Positions 24,101 through 36,100 of a stretch of DNA of 64,000 bases are shown piece by piece. Positions within the stretch are counted from its first letter, which is position 1; every line of letters starts with the position of its first letter. The stretch is from positions 87,559,501 through 87,623,500 of the forward strand of contig NC_091251.1 of NCBI RefSeq assembly GCF_042477335.2, in the 5' to 3' direction. The stretch comes from Ovis canadensis. Taxonomy: Eukaryota > Chordata > Mammalia > Artiodactyla > Bovidae. Both the position numbers and the translations under genes were made by a program. The notes below the pieces were generated by a model. It had not been told where the DNA came from, did not search any database, and worked only from the letters and a program-made list of their open reading frames with translations.

Positions 24101-27100
24101 CTGCACAGAGGAGGGCGTGCACTGCTCCACAGCAAGGGAAGCAGCAGGAAAAGCAGGAGGGCAAGTTGGGAACCTTATTTAGAGAACATGAATACCAGTC
24201 CTTACCTCGATGGGCACTGAGAAACCCTTGGAGGCTTTCACAGTGCAGAAGTATGAAGAAGTCAGATACAAACTGTACATTTACAGTTACTGAGCCCAGG
24301 GCTTAAGGGAAATCTGGGCAACTGTGGACAACAACTTAAGATGTAGAAATTTTAAAAAGAAATGCCCAAGTTGGAGTCTGGTCAGATACTAACTGATGGG
24401 TAATGAGGTGAAATGGGTAGGGCTGTGGTTTACGTTTCACTTAAAAGACAATCCTTTCAGCAGCCCAGATATGATGTAGAAATAGTGCTGCCAAATGAAC
24501 TGCCTGCCTCAAAGGGTGTCCACCAGAGTGAGCCCCTCCCAATAACACTCACTCTGCTTCCTACTGTGTGCCCGGCTCCAAGGGAAGAAATATGACCAAA
24601 GATATTCTCTCTGCCTTCAGTACTTACTATGGTGAAATATGGGAGATGGGTAGACAGCCATTAAGTAACTACACAAACACATGTACAGTTACACCTGGGA
24701 TAAGTGCCCGGGCCACAGGGCTAAGTGAGTTTAACAGGGATATTCAGCTGTAGGAACTGTTACGTTTCCTGGTATAAGGGAACTATTTGATTTCAACATT
24801 TACCTGTTAAGGACACTGGGCTTTAATGAAGATGAAACAAATCAGCTCTGTGTTCTGACCTCTTACTTGATGTTCATCATGTTGTTATTGGTGTTACGTA
24901 TAATTCTCTCCCCTAACAAGAGAGCTAGATGCTCAAGAGCAGACACCATGTATTAAACCTCTGCGATGCTCATATTTAAACACATGAGCACAACCACGCT
25001 GGCTGTGCTGTCACAGGGCTGAGCAAGCTCAGTTTCCTCTGGCGCTCACTCCTCAGCTCCATCCTGGGGACCTACCACGAGCTGGAGTCTGTGACAGGAG
25101 CTGGCAGAGGCAGTGCCTTCACAGTCTCACCCAAATAGAAGGGACTCTGACTCACTGCCTAAAAGAACGCTCAATTGTTGAGTAGAAGAAACACTGTTTT
25201 CCTTTATTTTCATCTTAGGTTATAATCTCTTTTTAATATGGCTGTATCCAAAAAGGAGAAATCCAGAGCACCAATGCTTAAGACAGCAATGAAGTATGAT
25301 CAACAGGCATTTAGGAAGAGACTTAGAAGATGAGAAATTATTATAAACCACCGTTTAGCTACACATGGCAATGCTGAAACAGAACCTTGTATCACTGAAG
25401 TCAACCATGCCAAGCAGACACTGTGATTGGAAGCAATCTCTCTGGTGCAGGGCCTGGAGCTAACTTATTGGGGGTGGGGGCAGAGTTAGGGCCCCATGAA
25501 AGGCAAACTGACACACTCACCACCAGGTATACCATTCCCCACCACCCCACCCCACCCCAAACACACAACAGGGTGAGCTCAGAGCCAGCAAGCCATTGGG
25601 CAACACTCCCTAGGACCCAACTAAGGACCCTTAAAACAAAGAATAATTCTGTTCAAGAACAGTAGTGTCTTCCTTTGCAAAATGGGGTCGCAGTTGTTTT
25701 CGCCCTTGTTTCATTAATCCTGGCGGCTCAGACGGTAAGGCGTCTGCCAGCAATCGCAATGCGGGAGACCTAGGTTTGATTCCTGGGTCAGGAAGATCCC
25801 CTGGAGAAGGGAATGGCAACCCACTCCAGTACTCTGGCCTAGAGAATCCCATGGACGGAGGAGCCTGGTAGGCTACAGTCCATGGGGTCGCAAAGAGTCG
25901 GACACGACTGAGCGACTTTACCTTCACTCACTTTCCTTGACTGGCTTATAGTTCTAATTCCATTCTATTTGTCCTGTGGGCTCCAAGTCCAGCTGAAAAA
26001 CTATGGGAAACAAGACTCAAGCAACAGGAGCTCAAGAGGCCACTTGCAAACAATTCGATCTATGGCAAAACCCAACTAGACTGCCAACTATAATCATCTA
26101 TTTCTCAGAGCAGCAATACAGACCCAGACAAATTTATAAACTTCAGTGACGCTTAACTCTGCACTTCAGTGTTGCCTACATATTCTAATTCAGGGGAGAA
26201 CATTTGTAGTAACCCTAGTATGTATGACACACTGCCAAGATATTGGCTCTATCCAGGGGAAACTCCCAATATGAAGACAAGGTATAAGAATTTAAGGAAA
26301 TTTCTTTAAAATGTTCTAAAGTTGTTTATCCCCAGGGTGTGGTAGAAAGACTAACTCGGCAATCGGCAGTCCTGAGTTCTAGTCCCTGTCTAGCTACGGA
26401 CTAGAATCATGATCTTGAGCCTGCTCCCTCATCTCTCATATGTAACAATGGCAAGAGCTAGCAGTAGTAATTGTCCAGTTATGACAGTGTGTAATACTCA
26501 CCTCAGAGAACTACTGTGCAGACTTCATCTTATATTGCAATACAAATATTAGTTAATACCCACATTTTATTTAAGCAAAAGGTGAACATCTTATAGTAAA
26601 ATATAGGAAACAAAGGATAGGGTTTGGGTCTCACATTTAAAGCTGTTTTTTTGGGGGGAGGGGTGTTTTTTAGTATAAAGTATCCCCCATTCTTGGTTAG
26701 GATCCAATTCAATCAGTATTAGTTTCCCTTTAAAAGACAAAAGGCTTAGAACACATAGGCCAAATAGTCCCAATTCTAAGAGAGAAGTCACCTGGAACAT
26801 AGAGATGCACAAACCAAAGGAGACTGGGGGCCCTCCCTTCCAAAAAGCTGATCTAAGCACCCCCACAACTCACAGGGCAAAATTATCATTTCAGGATTAT
26901 TTACATAATGTCAGGACCTTGACTGCTGCAATCTCAATCAAGAATTAGCCAATTTCCTTCGGTTCGAATACCACTTTAAAAAAAATTGCAACATTTAGTG
27001 AAAACTCGGAAGTCTGAGGGACCAGAGTATTCTGTGAGACTCAGCACAGCACCTGTGAACATGTCAGCAGACAAGGAAAATAATAGATTGTGAAACTTAG

Positions 27101-30100
27101 TGGGAAAGGGCTGGGGTTCAACCAGAGGTAATAGCCACTTCCTTTATTCATGCTCAACACGAACATTTGGACTAGAACCCACAGAAGCATCCTGAAATTG
27201 GTAAGGAACCTGGTAAACTGCCACTGGTGCTCCGTTCAGCTGCTCAAAGAAACCTGGCCCCTGACCACTCCTCTCCCCTATTCCTGCTACTTCTCTGACT
27301 TCATCTCCTGCCACTATCCCTTCACTCACTACATTCTGGCCACCCCAGCCTCTGTCTCCTTGAGAGGCCTAGGGATGCTCCCAGGCTCCCGCCCCTGGGC
27401 TACTCCACTTGCCTCCCCTGGCGTGGAATGCTCATCACCAGACAGATATATGGTTGAAGTCTATGGTCTTGCCAGTGTGTGTTTTTTTGGTCTGCCCCAA
27501 TGAAACCCACAACTCTTCTTTCCTTGTTTAATTTTCTCTATAGCACTTATCTGACATAATACATATATATATTTAATTATTAGTTCGTTTTCAATCTTTT
27601 CCTCACCAGACTAAGAGCTGCTCTCATCTGCTTTGTTCACTGCTGTATTCCTAGTATCTAAGACAATGCCTAGCATCCAGCAGATCCCCAGTATTTGCGA
27701 ATGGAGTCAGTGAGTAAATGAATGGGTTACAATGAATGACAACTATCTGTAAGGTTTGTAAGGTTACCAAATTCAAACTGTCAACTTCCTTGAAGAAATG
27801 AGACAACAGGATTATGGTAATGTGATTTTTAAGGACCTAAGGAAGAATGTTACAATAATGTAAAAAAGACTAGGTAAGAAAAAGGTAGAGTTGAGCTCTT
27901 AAGAACTGACCTCTCCCAAAGTGCTCTCAAACTTAAGAATCATCTGACTGCTAGTTATAAATACAGATCTCCAGGACTACCTCCAGAAAGACAGACTCAG
28001 TAGTGATTCTGAGGGAGACGGTCTACAGGCCATCTCTTGGGATATACTGTAGTGGCACCACTCTTTGTTAGATGTGAGACTTGGAAAAAGGTAGCTCTTG
28101 GCCGTTTACTTCACCAAGGCCATTTTAATTGGCATTATGGCACATGAATACGCACCCACGCCAACAGTTCAGGTAAGCACAAGAGATAATCCTCTGCATG
28201 TGTGCACTCTGACTAAAAGGGTGAGCCTCTCTCCCCATCATAAAGATTTCCTGTGGTGCTCTGACAGTGTTGTACCAGGAATGCTGTTATTCCAGGTAAG
28301 CACCTTGTACCAAGGCCATTAAGTCGAGTCCACACTAAGTAGGCCTAACCCACGGCAAACTCTGGTCTTGCAATACTAGGTGTTTACACGGCCTGTTTCT
28401 TACGCTTTTCATAAAGGCCAGACCCACCTCATGCTTCAACCACACAGTCACACCCTAGATTAGGCACACAGCACATGGCTTACCAGAGCGGCAGCATAAA
28501 CAAAATGAAACCATCAGGGCACCCAGTTTCACTGGCCCAGGTTTAGTTCTGGATAACCAAACAAACCCCAAACTCCTACCTCAGAGCTAAATCTAGACAG
28601 CCCAAAGCACACCTGAGAGCAGTGGTTTTTCTTAACATGGTTGCTTCTTGAAACACTGCATTATTGAACCAACAAAACAACCAAACAGACAAACAAATAA
28701 AAAAACAGGTCCTCTTCCAAATTTGCCACTTACACCACTGAACAGCTGCAGAGAGCAGCCAGTTATATTGTGTGTCAAGGATGGAACTAACTGTGCAAAC
28801 ACGTATCTTCTCCAAATTTCAAGGACTGACCCTAACCTATAGGCTTTTTAGTCAAAGCTTTGGACTTTGTTTTTCAGACGTAAAAACAGTTGGTGCCTAC
28901 CTCTCCAGGGAAAACAGTTTCTGGAAGGCCACCAATGGGGTAGGGGGATGAGGGAAGAATAGTGGTTATTTTTCTCTTTCATTTTGTGTGAACAGGTCTC
29001 TTCACTCAAGTTCACATTTAAAATGCTCTCTCTATATATGCCTTTGGAATAATAACTACTCTTAGACTGGGAGATCACTGATATCCAGATGGGTTTACAT
29101 ACATTCCTGGGAGGTTTCATTTAAAATGAGTACCACTTTGAACCATACGAAAGGAATTTCCATGGAGGTCCACAGAATCACTGACCTCAGAAATCCTTAG
29201 CATTATCCCAAACTACTGTATGTTTGTTATAATGATTTCTTGAATGAGTAATTTTTTATATGTAATATTAATTTTAAAAGATAGCTCCTACTGATGTCTT
29301 AACAAGCAGCTCCATTACATCTGACATCGTTTGTTAAGGATGAACTAGAGAATAAGTAAGGTGTGTGATGACTCCCCAAAGAATCAAAGATGAAGGAAAC
29401 CATGTCACCCAAATATCCCAGACTCTATTTCTTTCTGGAAAGGTGAGCACCCTGCTAAGCCCCACAGCGCGTTCTAAGCTAGTGGTGGCTCCTCAGCTTT
29501 CTCAATAAACTCACCTTCTCTCCTTGGAGTGAGGGGACCGAGTCCCGCAAACTGTGAAAGCTGTCTTTGATGTGGTCCCTGCGTTTCCGTTCCAGTGCAT
29601 TGTGATGAGCCCGTTTGTCAGCCTGGAAGAATGGGAAAAACAGCACATTAGCAGTGGCACTCCTCCTGCTGGGCACAGCTGAGCGGGTACAGCCTGGAAG
29701 TATGTGTTGTCAGCGCAGTCCCAGGTGACTGGACTGGGAAGGATTTGTCGAGGTGGGCAGTTAGGAGTCTCCAGAATTAGGCTCTGCTAAAGGGGGAGAA
29801 AGGGGTGAGCAAGGCTTGCGACAGGAACATCCAAAGGAGCTCGATGCATCCAGCTCATGCATAAGTGAAATAAAAGTTATTCACGGGGACAAAGTGTGAC
29901 TCTCCTGGAACATCAGTTTTCTCCCACAACTTACTTATGTGACACAACAGCTGCCAGTCCCACGGCTAGGAGGTGGCCAGGGAAAAGCTGCAGTGGGCCC
30001 CTTCATAAGAGGTGATCACCCCCACTGTAAGAGATTCCCCTTGGCGGGGACCCAGGAAAGGAGTCAGGTCACTGGTACAGCACTTCTTTCATGCGAAAAC

Positions 30101-33100
30101 ATCACCGTGAGTCTGCTCTGGTCTCCACCTTGCTAAAGGGTACTAGTTTTAAGACCTGCTTGCCAAATCACATATGAGGAACTAAAACTTCTGGAAAACC
30201 CAGATGCATGAATCTGAGATCACCATGACAAAGCTGATATAGACGCCAACTGCATTCTGAGCTCCTTTTTTTTTTTAAAGTGCATCCAAGTGCTATTCTG
30301 CCAAGGCCTCCCCTTCACAGGCTGCCAGAAAGGTAGTTCTTAGACAGCAAACCTTCTGACACTCACATACTCTGAATAAATTTCTTCAGGCACCTGTGGC
30401 ATGTCATGCTTATTTGGCAGTAGCTAAATACCCACAGACCAAAGTCCTTATCCTGTCCTGCTTAGAATCACAAAGAACAATCAGCTGAGAGGGGCAAAGA
30501 CAGCCAACAAATCAGGGATGGCAAAACACACTAGGTTCAGACGGAAGACAGTGCGGGTGAACACTGCAGGGAGCTTCGGCAGATCCCCATTACAGGGGCA
30601 GTCCCTCCAATGGAGCACAAATGCTGGCTTAACCCAAAGCAGGAACGTCACATCCACACTTCGGGACTTAGTGGAAATACTGTACTCTGAGAATTTACCC
30701 CCAATACATGAGGCTGCACTGAGCTAACCTAAAGAGGAAGTCTGGACATAGGAAGTTCAGGTAGCTTTAACCTACCCAGACACAGAACCCGCAATTTTAA
30801 AAATGAAGCAACAGGAGTGAACAAATTGGCTTAGCACAAGAAAGCCTCAAATGAATCTTTGTACTAGACAAGATGTTCAGATAAAAGTCTATAAAGAAAA
30901 GACTTACGGGAATGAAAGGACTTGAAATTCTAGTATCTAATCCTAAAAGTCTGAGTCATGACAGAGGAAAAAGAGGCTGGGAGCAGCTGCGGTAATTTTA
31001 GTCACTTCCTGGTCTCTCAAGCACAACACCTCACCTACAGCTCTGTCGAACAGGACACACGGTTCCCATCACAGCCACGGTTCTCCATGGCATAGTGCTT
31101 GTTTTTAGGGCAGATGCCTGGAACACAGCTAAAGCTCTCCTAATTTTACATCTGGATTCTCTGTAAAAATGAGTGTCTGCTGAACTTCGGCGATAATGTG
31201 GAATTTACGGGGAAACTGAGGGAATGACCAGATCACCTGAGGCTAGAAGGTATCACATAGCATTAGAGCAAGAAAATTGCAGGTACCTTCTGTCAGCTAT
31301 CTGAATAGCTTGAAGGAATTAAACATATTTAAGTACCTAGTCCTTTATCTAACTTACCATTCCCTCTAGTCATCTATTGATAAGGTAGTTAAGCTGGGCT
31401 GGTTCTTAGACCAAAAACTTCAGAGGGCTAAGAGATGGCATTTGGCATCTATCTGTCTCCCCTGTGTTTGCTACACACTCCCTAAGATGGTTTATTTACA
31501 TGCAAATTAATTGTCCAGCTTTGGTATCCAGCAGCAGCCCAAGATACTCCTGTCTACTAAATCACCCTGATTCCTGGCCCTCCTCCCAGCTTAAGAGCTG
31601 TGCACAGAAGCAGCGACACCAGTTACCCATAATCCTTCTTGTTGATACACATAAAATTCTAATTGTCTGTTTTCTTTCTGGGAGAGCCCTGCAAATCTCA
31701 AATGGCTAGAATCAAGTTGGACTTGGTTTCACTCAGGCCTGCACTAGAAGGGTGGAGCTAAGTATAATCTAACACCAAAATCATCCCCACAATGCATTAC
31801 CCCCGTCCCATTCACTGAGCCCTGAAAGGACTCAAATGGACAAGTCTTTCGGTTAGAGGACTGTAAGTGAACTTGGCTGTGGACCATCAGCAGAAATCTT
31901 GGCTTCTCATCTGGGGAGCCAGCCAACTTTGAGAAGTTGGCTCAACAAGGAAAGGCAGCAGTCCACTGCCTGGTAGAAAGCCTGGCCTGGGGACCGCTGT
32001 TCTCAAAGCAGTGGATGGAATTTCTGTGGTGGTTCCAGGCCCCATTTAACCAGTAGAAGAGTGGAATCTTAGACCAATCCCTGCTGCCATGTCCATCCCC
32101 AAGCTGCTCCACTTAACCAGAGGCCATTTTAAAGCTCTCTGAGACAATGTCAATGATGTATTTTTTCTTCTCAAGCCTCATTTGAAAGAGCAAGTTAAAA
32201 ACATGCAGAACTAACATGCCTAATTCCAGGCAACTCTGATTAAATAATACCTCTAGTGGCTTGAAAGACCGTATGAAAAACCTTTATACAAGACTGAGAA
32301 TTCTGTTTGGGAAACAATTTCCAAATGTCTAGCAGGATGAATTCCCCTTCCCCGCAATTCATCCAAATGGAGGGCCAATTGCCAGGCTTATCATTGCTTT
32401 ATTAACTATCTTCACCTGCTGGCAACCCTTTTTGAAAGGGCCAAGATTTCAGAACTGAGAATGAAAAACTGGGTGAAGAGTCCCTGTATAAGGCACCTGG
32501 GATCCTTCCACAAATGCAAAACTAATCAAGAAAAAAAAAGGGGGTGGGTGGGAAAGGGCCAAACAATTGTGTGTCTTGAACAAATAAAGCTCAACTCAGA
32601 TGAGCCAGCTTTCTCTTACCTATACTGAGGAAGATGTTTGATAATGAAAACAGGTGCTACCAGACAAGTTCTAGAAGACAAAAGAGGCATTCTGGGCTGT
32701 ACAGCAGGCACCCAAATACCTCCCCTATACATCCTACAGGAGCGGGCTGGATGCTGTCACTCTTTAAGCAAGCTGGATTTGCAGTTTCTGCCAGACAAGC
32801 CCTCCTTCGGGGCATCCCAGGCTAATAGCAACACTAAAGGGCCGTGTGATACTGAAGCGTGGCCCACAGATGCTCAACAGGAACTCCAACACCAAATCGA
32901 TTCCAGCTTTGACATCTCTGCCAAGGTTTTTCTTCAGCCTCTCAGTATTATTTCCCCCAAACTTTCCACACTGGCAGCCAGAACATAAGTCTTCACCTAC
33001 AATTTGTCCATCTCTGACACTAACAAGCACGTGTTATCTTAAGTGTTGTTAAATGTTGAAGGCAAACATTATTTCCTTAGCCAAGAAGTTGCTAAACTGG

Positions 33101-36100
33101 CAGCGGGTTATTCAAGCTAAGGAAAGCTGTTCAAAACTGAGGGATTTTAAAAAATTATTTCCTTCCAACTAACGGCATAGAGACTACATCTTCCTTTGAG
33201 GCGTTACATCAGACAGCAGCATTATTTCCCACAAGTTCTAGGGAGGCAAATCGCATGGGGAAATGAATGTTCCATTATGCAAGGATGCCTAAGGTTCTCC
33301 AGAGCAATGCCATCTCTTGCAGATTACCTGACACCTAATTCTGTCTATAAGGGGAATCTTCTCGAATCAATATAGAAAACTCCCACCATATATGGGATTA
33401 AGAGTTGCTCTGTAAACATTTACTGCCTTCAGGAAATTTAAAAGTTATATTTTAGAAGGAAGATAGTGTTGCTTATTACTTAATAAGGTATTCTTATTAA
33501 CACTAATGCTGGAAATACATAGGCTCAAAATTCTCATCAGAAAAGATTTACTATCTCTGATGGGAAGTAGATAGGATAAATAAAACTGAACTTCTAAGTA
33601 ACTTAATTCACTTTAATCAACATGAAAACTGCAACATGAAACTATAGGCAGCTTGGATGAGAAACTCACTAAGGTCCTTAATAGGAGATATGAATGGCAA
33701 CTTCCCAACACCTCTCCAGCTTGAAGCCAACTGCCTGGTATACGTTTTTAATATCCAATACATATGCGTGTTTTCTAGGCTACTCAAAAAAAATCACTTG
33801 GTGCCTTAAAAAACTTGGGAAACATATCATATAAATATGCCATCATTCTACAGCCATTTTCCTTGACCAACAATGTTACTATTACTGGCATCTTGGAAAA
33901 CGACTTATATATAAGATCATCCTTCCATAAGTATTTTTAGGAACCAAACTTGGCATCCAGATCCCTGTGAACACTCTAAGCTGACACAAAGTACATGTAT
34001 CATGTAGCACTTTCGCCATGCAACTAATTCAGGGTAAAACACACTAATTTCCTGACTATATTTCGATCTCAAAGGTGACCAACCAAGCTCATTCCCCTCT
34101 GAATACATTGCAATTCCTAAAAAAACAAAGAGCTCTGAGAGGTTAAAAATATTTCATATCAGAAAGGTCCAGAAACAGAACTTTACAAATCTGTTTCTAA
34201 CCACCCTCCAGATAGGTATGCTGTAACTGAAACACGTGCAGCTGTCATGAAGAATAAGCTGAAAAAGACCGTGGGTTTCTAACACACTAACCCTAGCCCT
34301 ATGTTTCTCATATACTTTCATTCCTTCAAAAAAAAAAAAAAAATCCCAAACAGAAATAAAACAAGTATTACCCTGCATGAAATATACCTGCCCCAGAAAA
34401 CTCTGAAATGCAAATTTTTTCCTCCAAAGAATAATAAAAATAAGACAATATCAGTGACATTCTGAGATACAGTGAATTTACTAATAAAAATTATTGTTTG
34501 GGATTACTTCCTTTAACAAATCTTATTGGTCACTAGAGAACTTGTTTTCCGTTTGCACTGAGGCAACAATAAAAAATACTCGTCAAGTCAGTTTCACTTT
34601 CTGTTACTTCGAGCCTCTGTTTTTGCTGAATATCCAACATTTCTTATGCAGTAAAGCCGTAGCTATTATAGTTACATTATAAAACATGAATGAATTTCTC
34701 TTTCTGTATTAGGACCCACAGGACCTTTTCAAAATAACTTCTTAAAAGTTCTTCTGTAGTCCTAAATATTTGGTTGTTCACAGTCCATATCCTTTTCTGA
34801 ACTAAGGCAAAGCTTAACAGTTTCCCCCCAAATTAAAAAAATATATATTTATCTATACTAAATGTCAGGAGATAGACAGATATAGTCACACCCAGAAAAA
34901 AATAAAATCCTTTTAACCCTATGTATTCACAATAATTGCTTGATATGCTATAAAATTTGCCTACTGCTTCTCCTCTCTACACCAGTGTGATTATCTTACA
35001 ACAGATAACATTTAAACATCTCAGCAAGTAGATGTGTCAAATTAAAAACAAAGGGTCAAACCCACTCCCTCTGCCCACCCTCCAAAATCAAAAGGAAAAT
35101 CCTAAGTACCTTAACATCAAACTTAAAATATCTAGACAAAACAATGAGATCAGCACCCTAGGAGAGTGGAAACATTTTAATAATTTAATAAAACAATTTA
35201 CATCAACAACCACGTGCATGGATATTTTGAAAAGCAGAAAGCTCTCAGGAACTATATGCCAAAATTCCATAAATAAAAATTTTCTCACAGTGGAAAGCCG
35301 ATATAATTTCAATTTAAATAATAATTCTTCAAAGGAAGCCTAAACAACCCCTATTCTTCAATTCTGATCAAGCCCTAGGGCAGATTTTATAACTGGAGAC
35401 TTGAAGGAAAACAGACCAGATTTCAAACATGAAATTCCATGTTTATATTGTTAAGGATAATAGTAACTGAATAAAAGGAATTTAATTTTCAAATGTATGT
35501 AAGAGATATTAAGTATCTAACAATACTGCAAATATTCAAAGTATTGTCTTCAAATACTCCAAGGAAAAATAAATTCTTTTTTACTATTTGGAACAACTGC
35601 ATTGTTGGATTTGTACAGAAATATCAGCTCTCAACAAGTACACTTTTTCTCAATACCTAACTGCTTTGACAACCTCAGAATTGAGCAGGTACAAGAGGGC
35701 TTGCTTTCACTCTGTGATAAATTCTTAGACCAGAGGTCTCTAAGTGGCATCCTTGAAATTCTAACAAGCCCCTAAACAACTTGATTGTCTCAAACATCAT
35801 TTTAAAAATCAGAAAAATAACATAAAAGTCTGGATTTTTAATCTTCCAAAATAGGAAGATAAGACAACACTTCGCCTGATTCTCACGTAACAACCCACTG
35901 GACTACAGTGGCTGCCTTTTCAGAAGACGCATGTGTTCTTAAGTACTGCGGTTCTCACCTCTGCTCTCCACTTCATTCCTGACTATTCACTGCCTGGATC
36001 CTCTGGAAGCATCTCAATTTTGGGGCTCCATTCTATCCACTCCCTACTGCTCCCATCTATCAACTGTTAGACAGCATGATTTACTTATTTCTCTTCCTCC

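Larger units (their letters stand above)
16524..29514 (-). other. MAX: MAX intron 3
   Basis: This is a 12,991-bp phase-0 intron with donor GTGAGT and acceptor CAACAG. It holds several old repeats (MIR, L1, hAT, L2, MER5) and only three ruminant-lineage insertions (BovB at 19989, SINEs at 23158 and 25718), listed separately. The open frame at 23836-24306 on the opposite strand has no domain and is not called as a gene. Confidence 0.85.

Noticed and set aside
23836-24306. 156-codon plus-strand frame in MAX intron 3
   Set aside because: Low-complexity Gly/Glu/Gln-rich translation without a domain; it overlaps text resembling an old interspersed repeat.
25718-25790. tRNA-like head with B-box-type sequence
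   Set aside because: It is the tRNA-derived part of a Bov-tA SINE, not a functional tRNA gene; the same applies to the other SINE heads.
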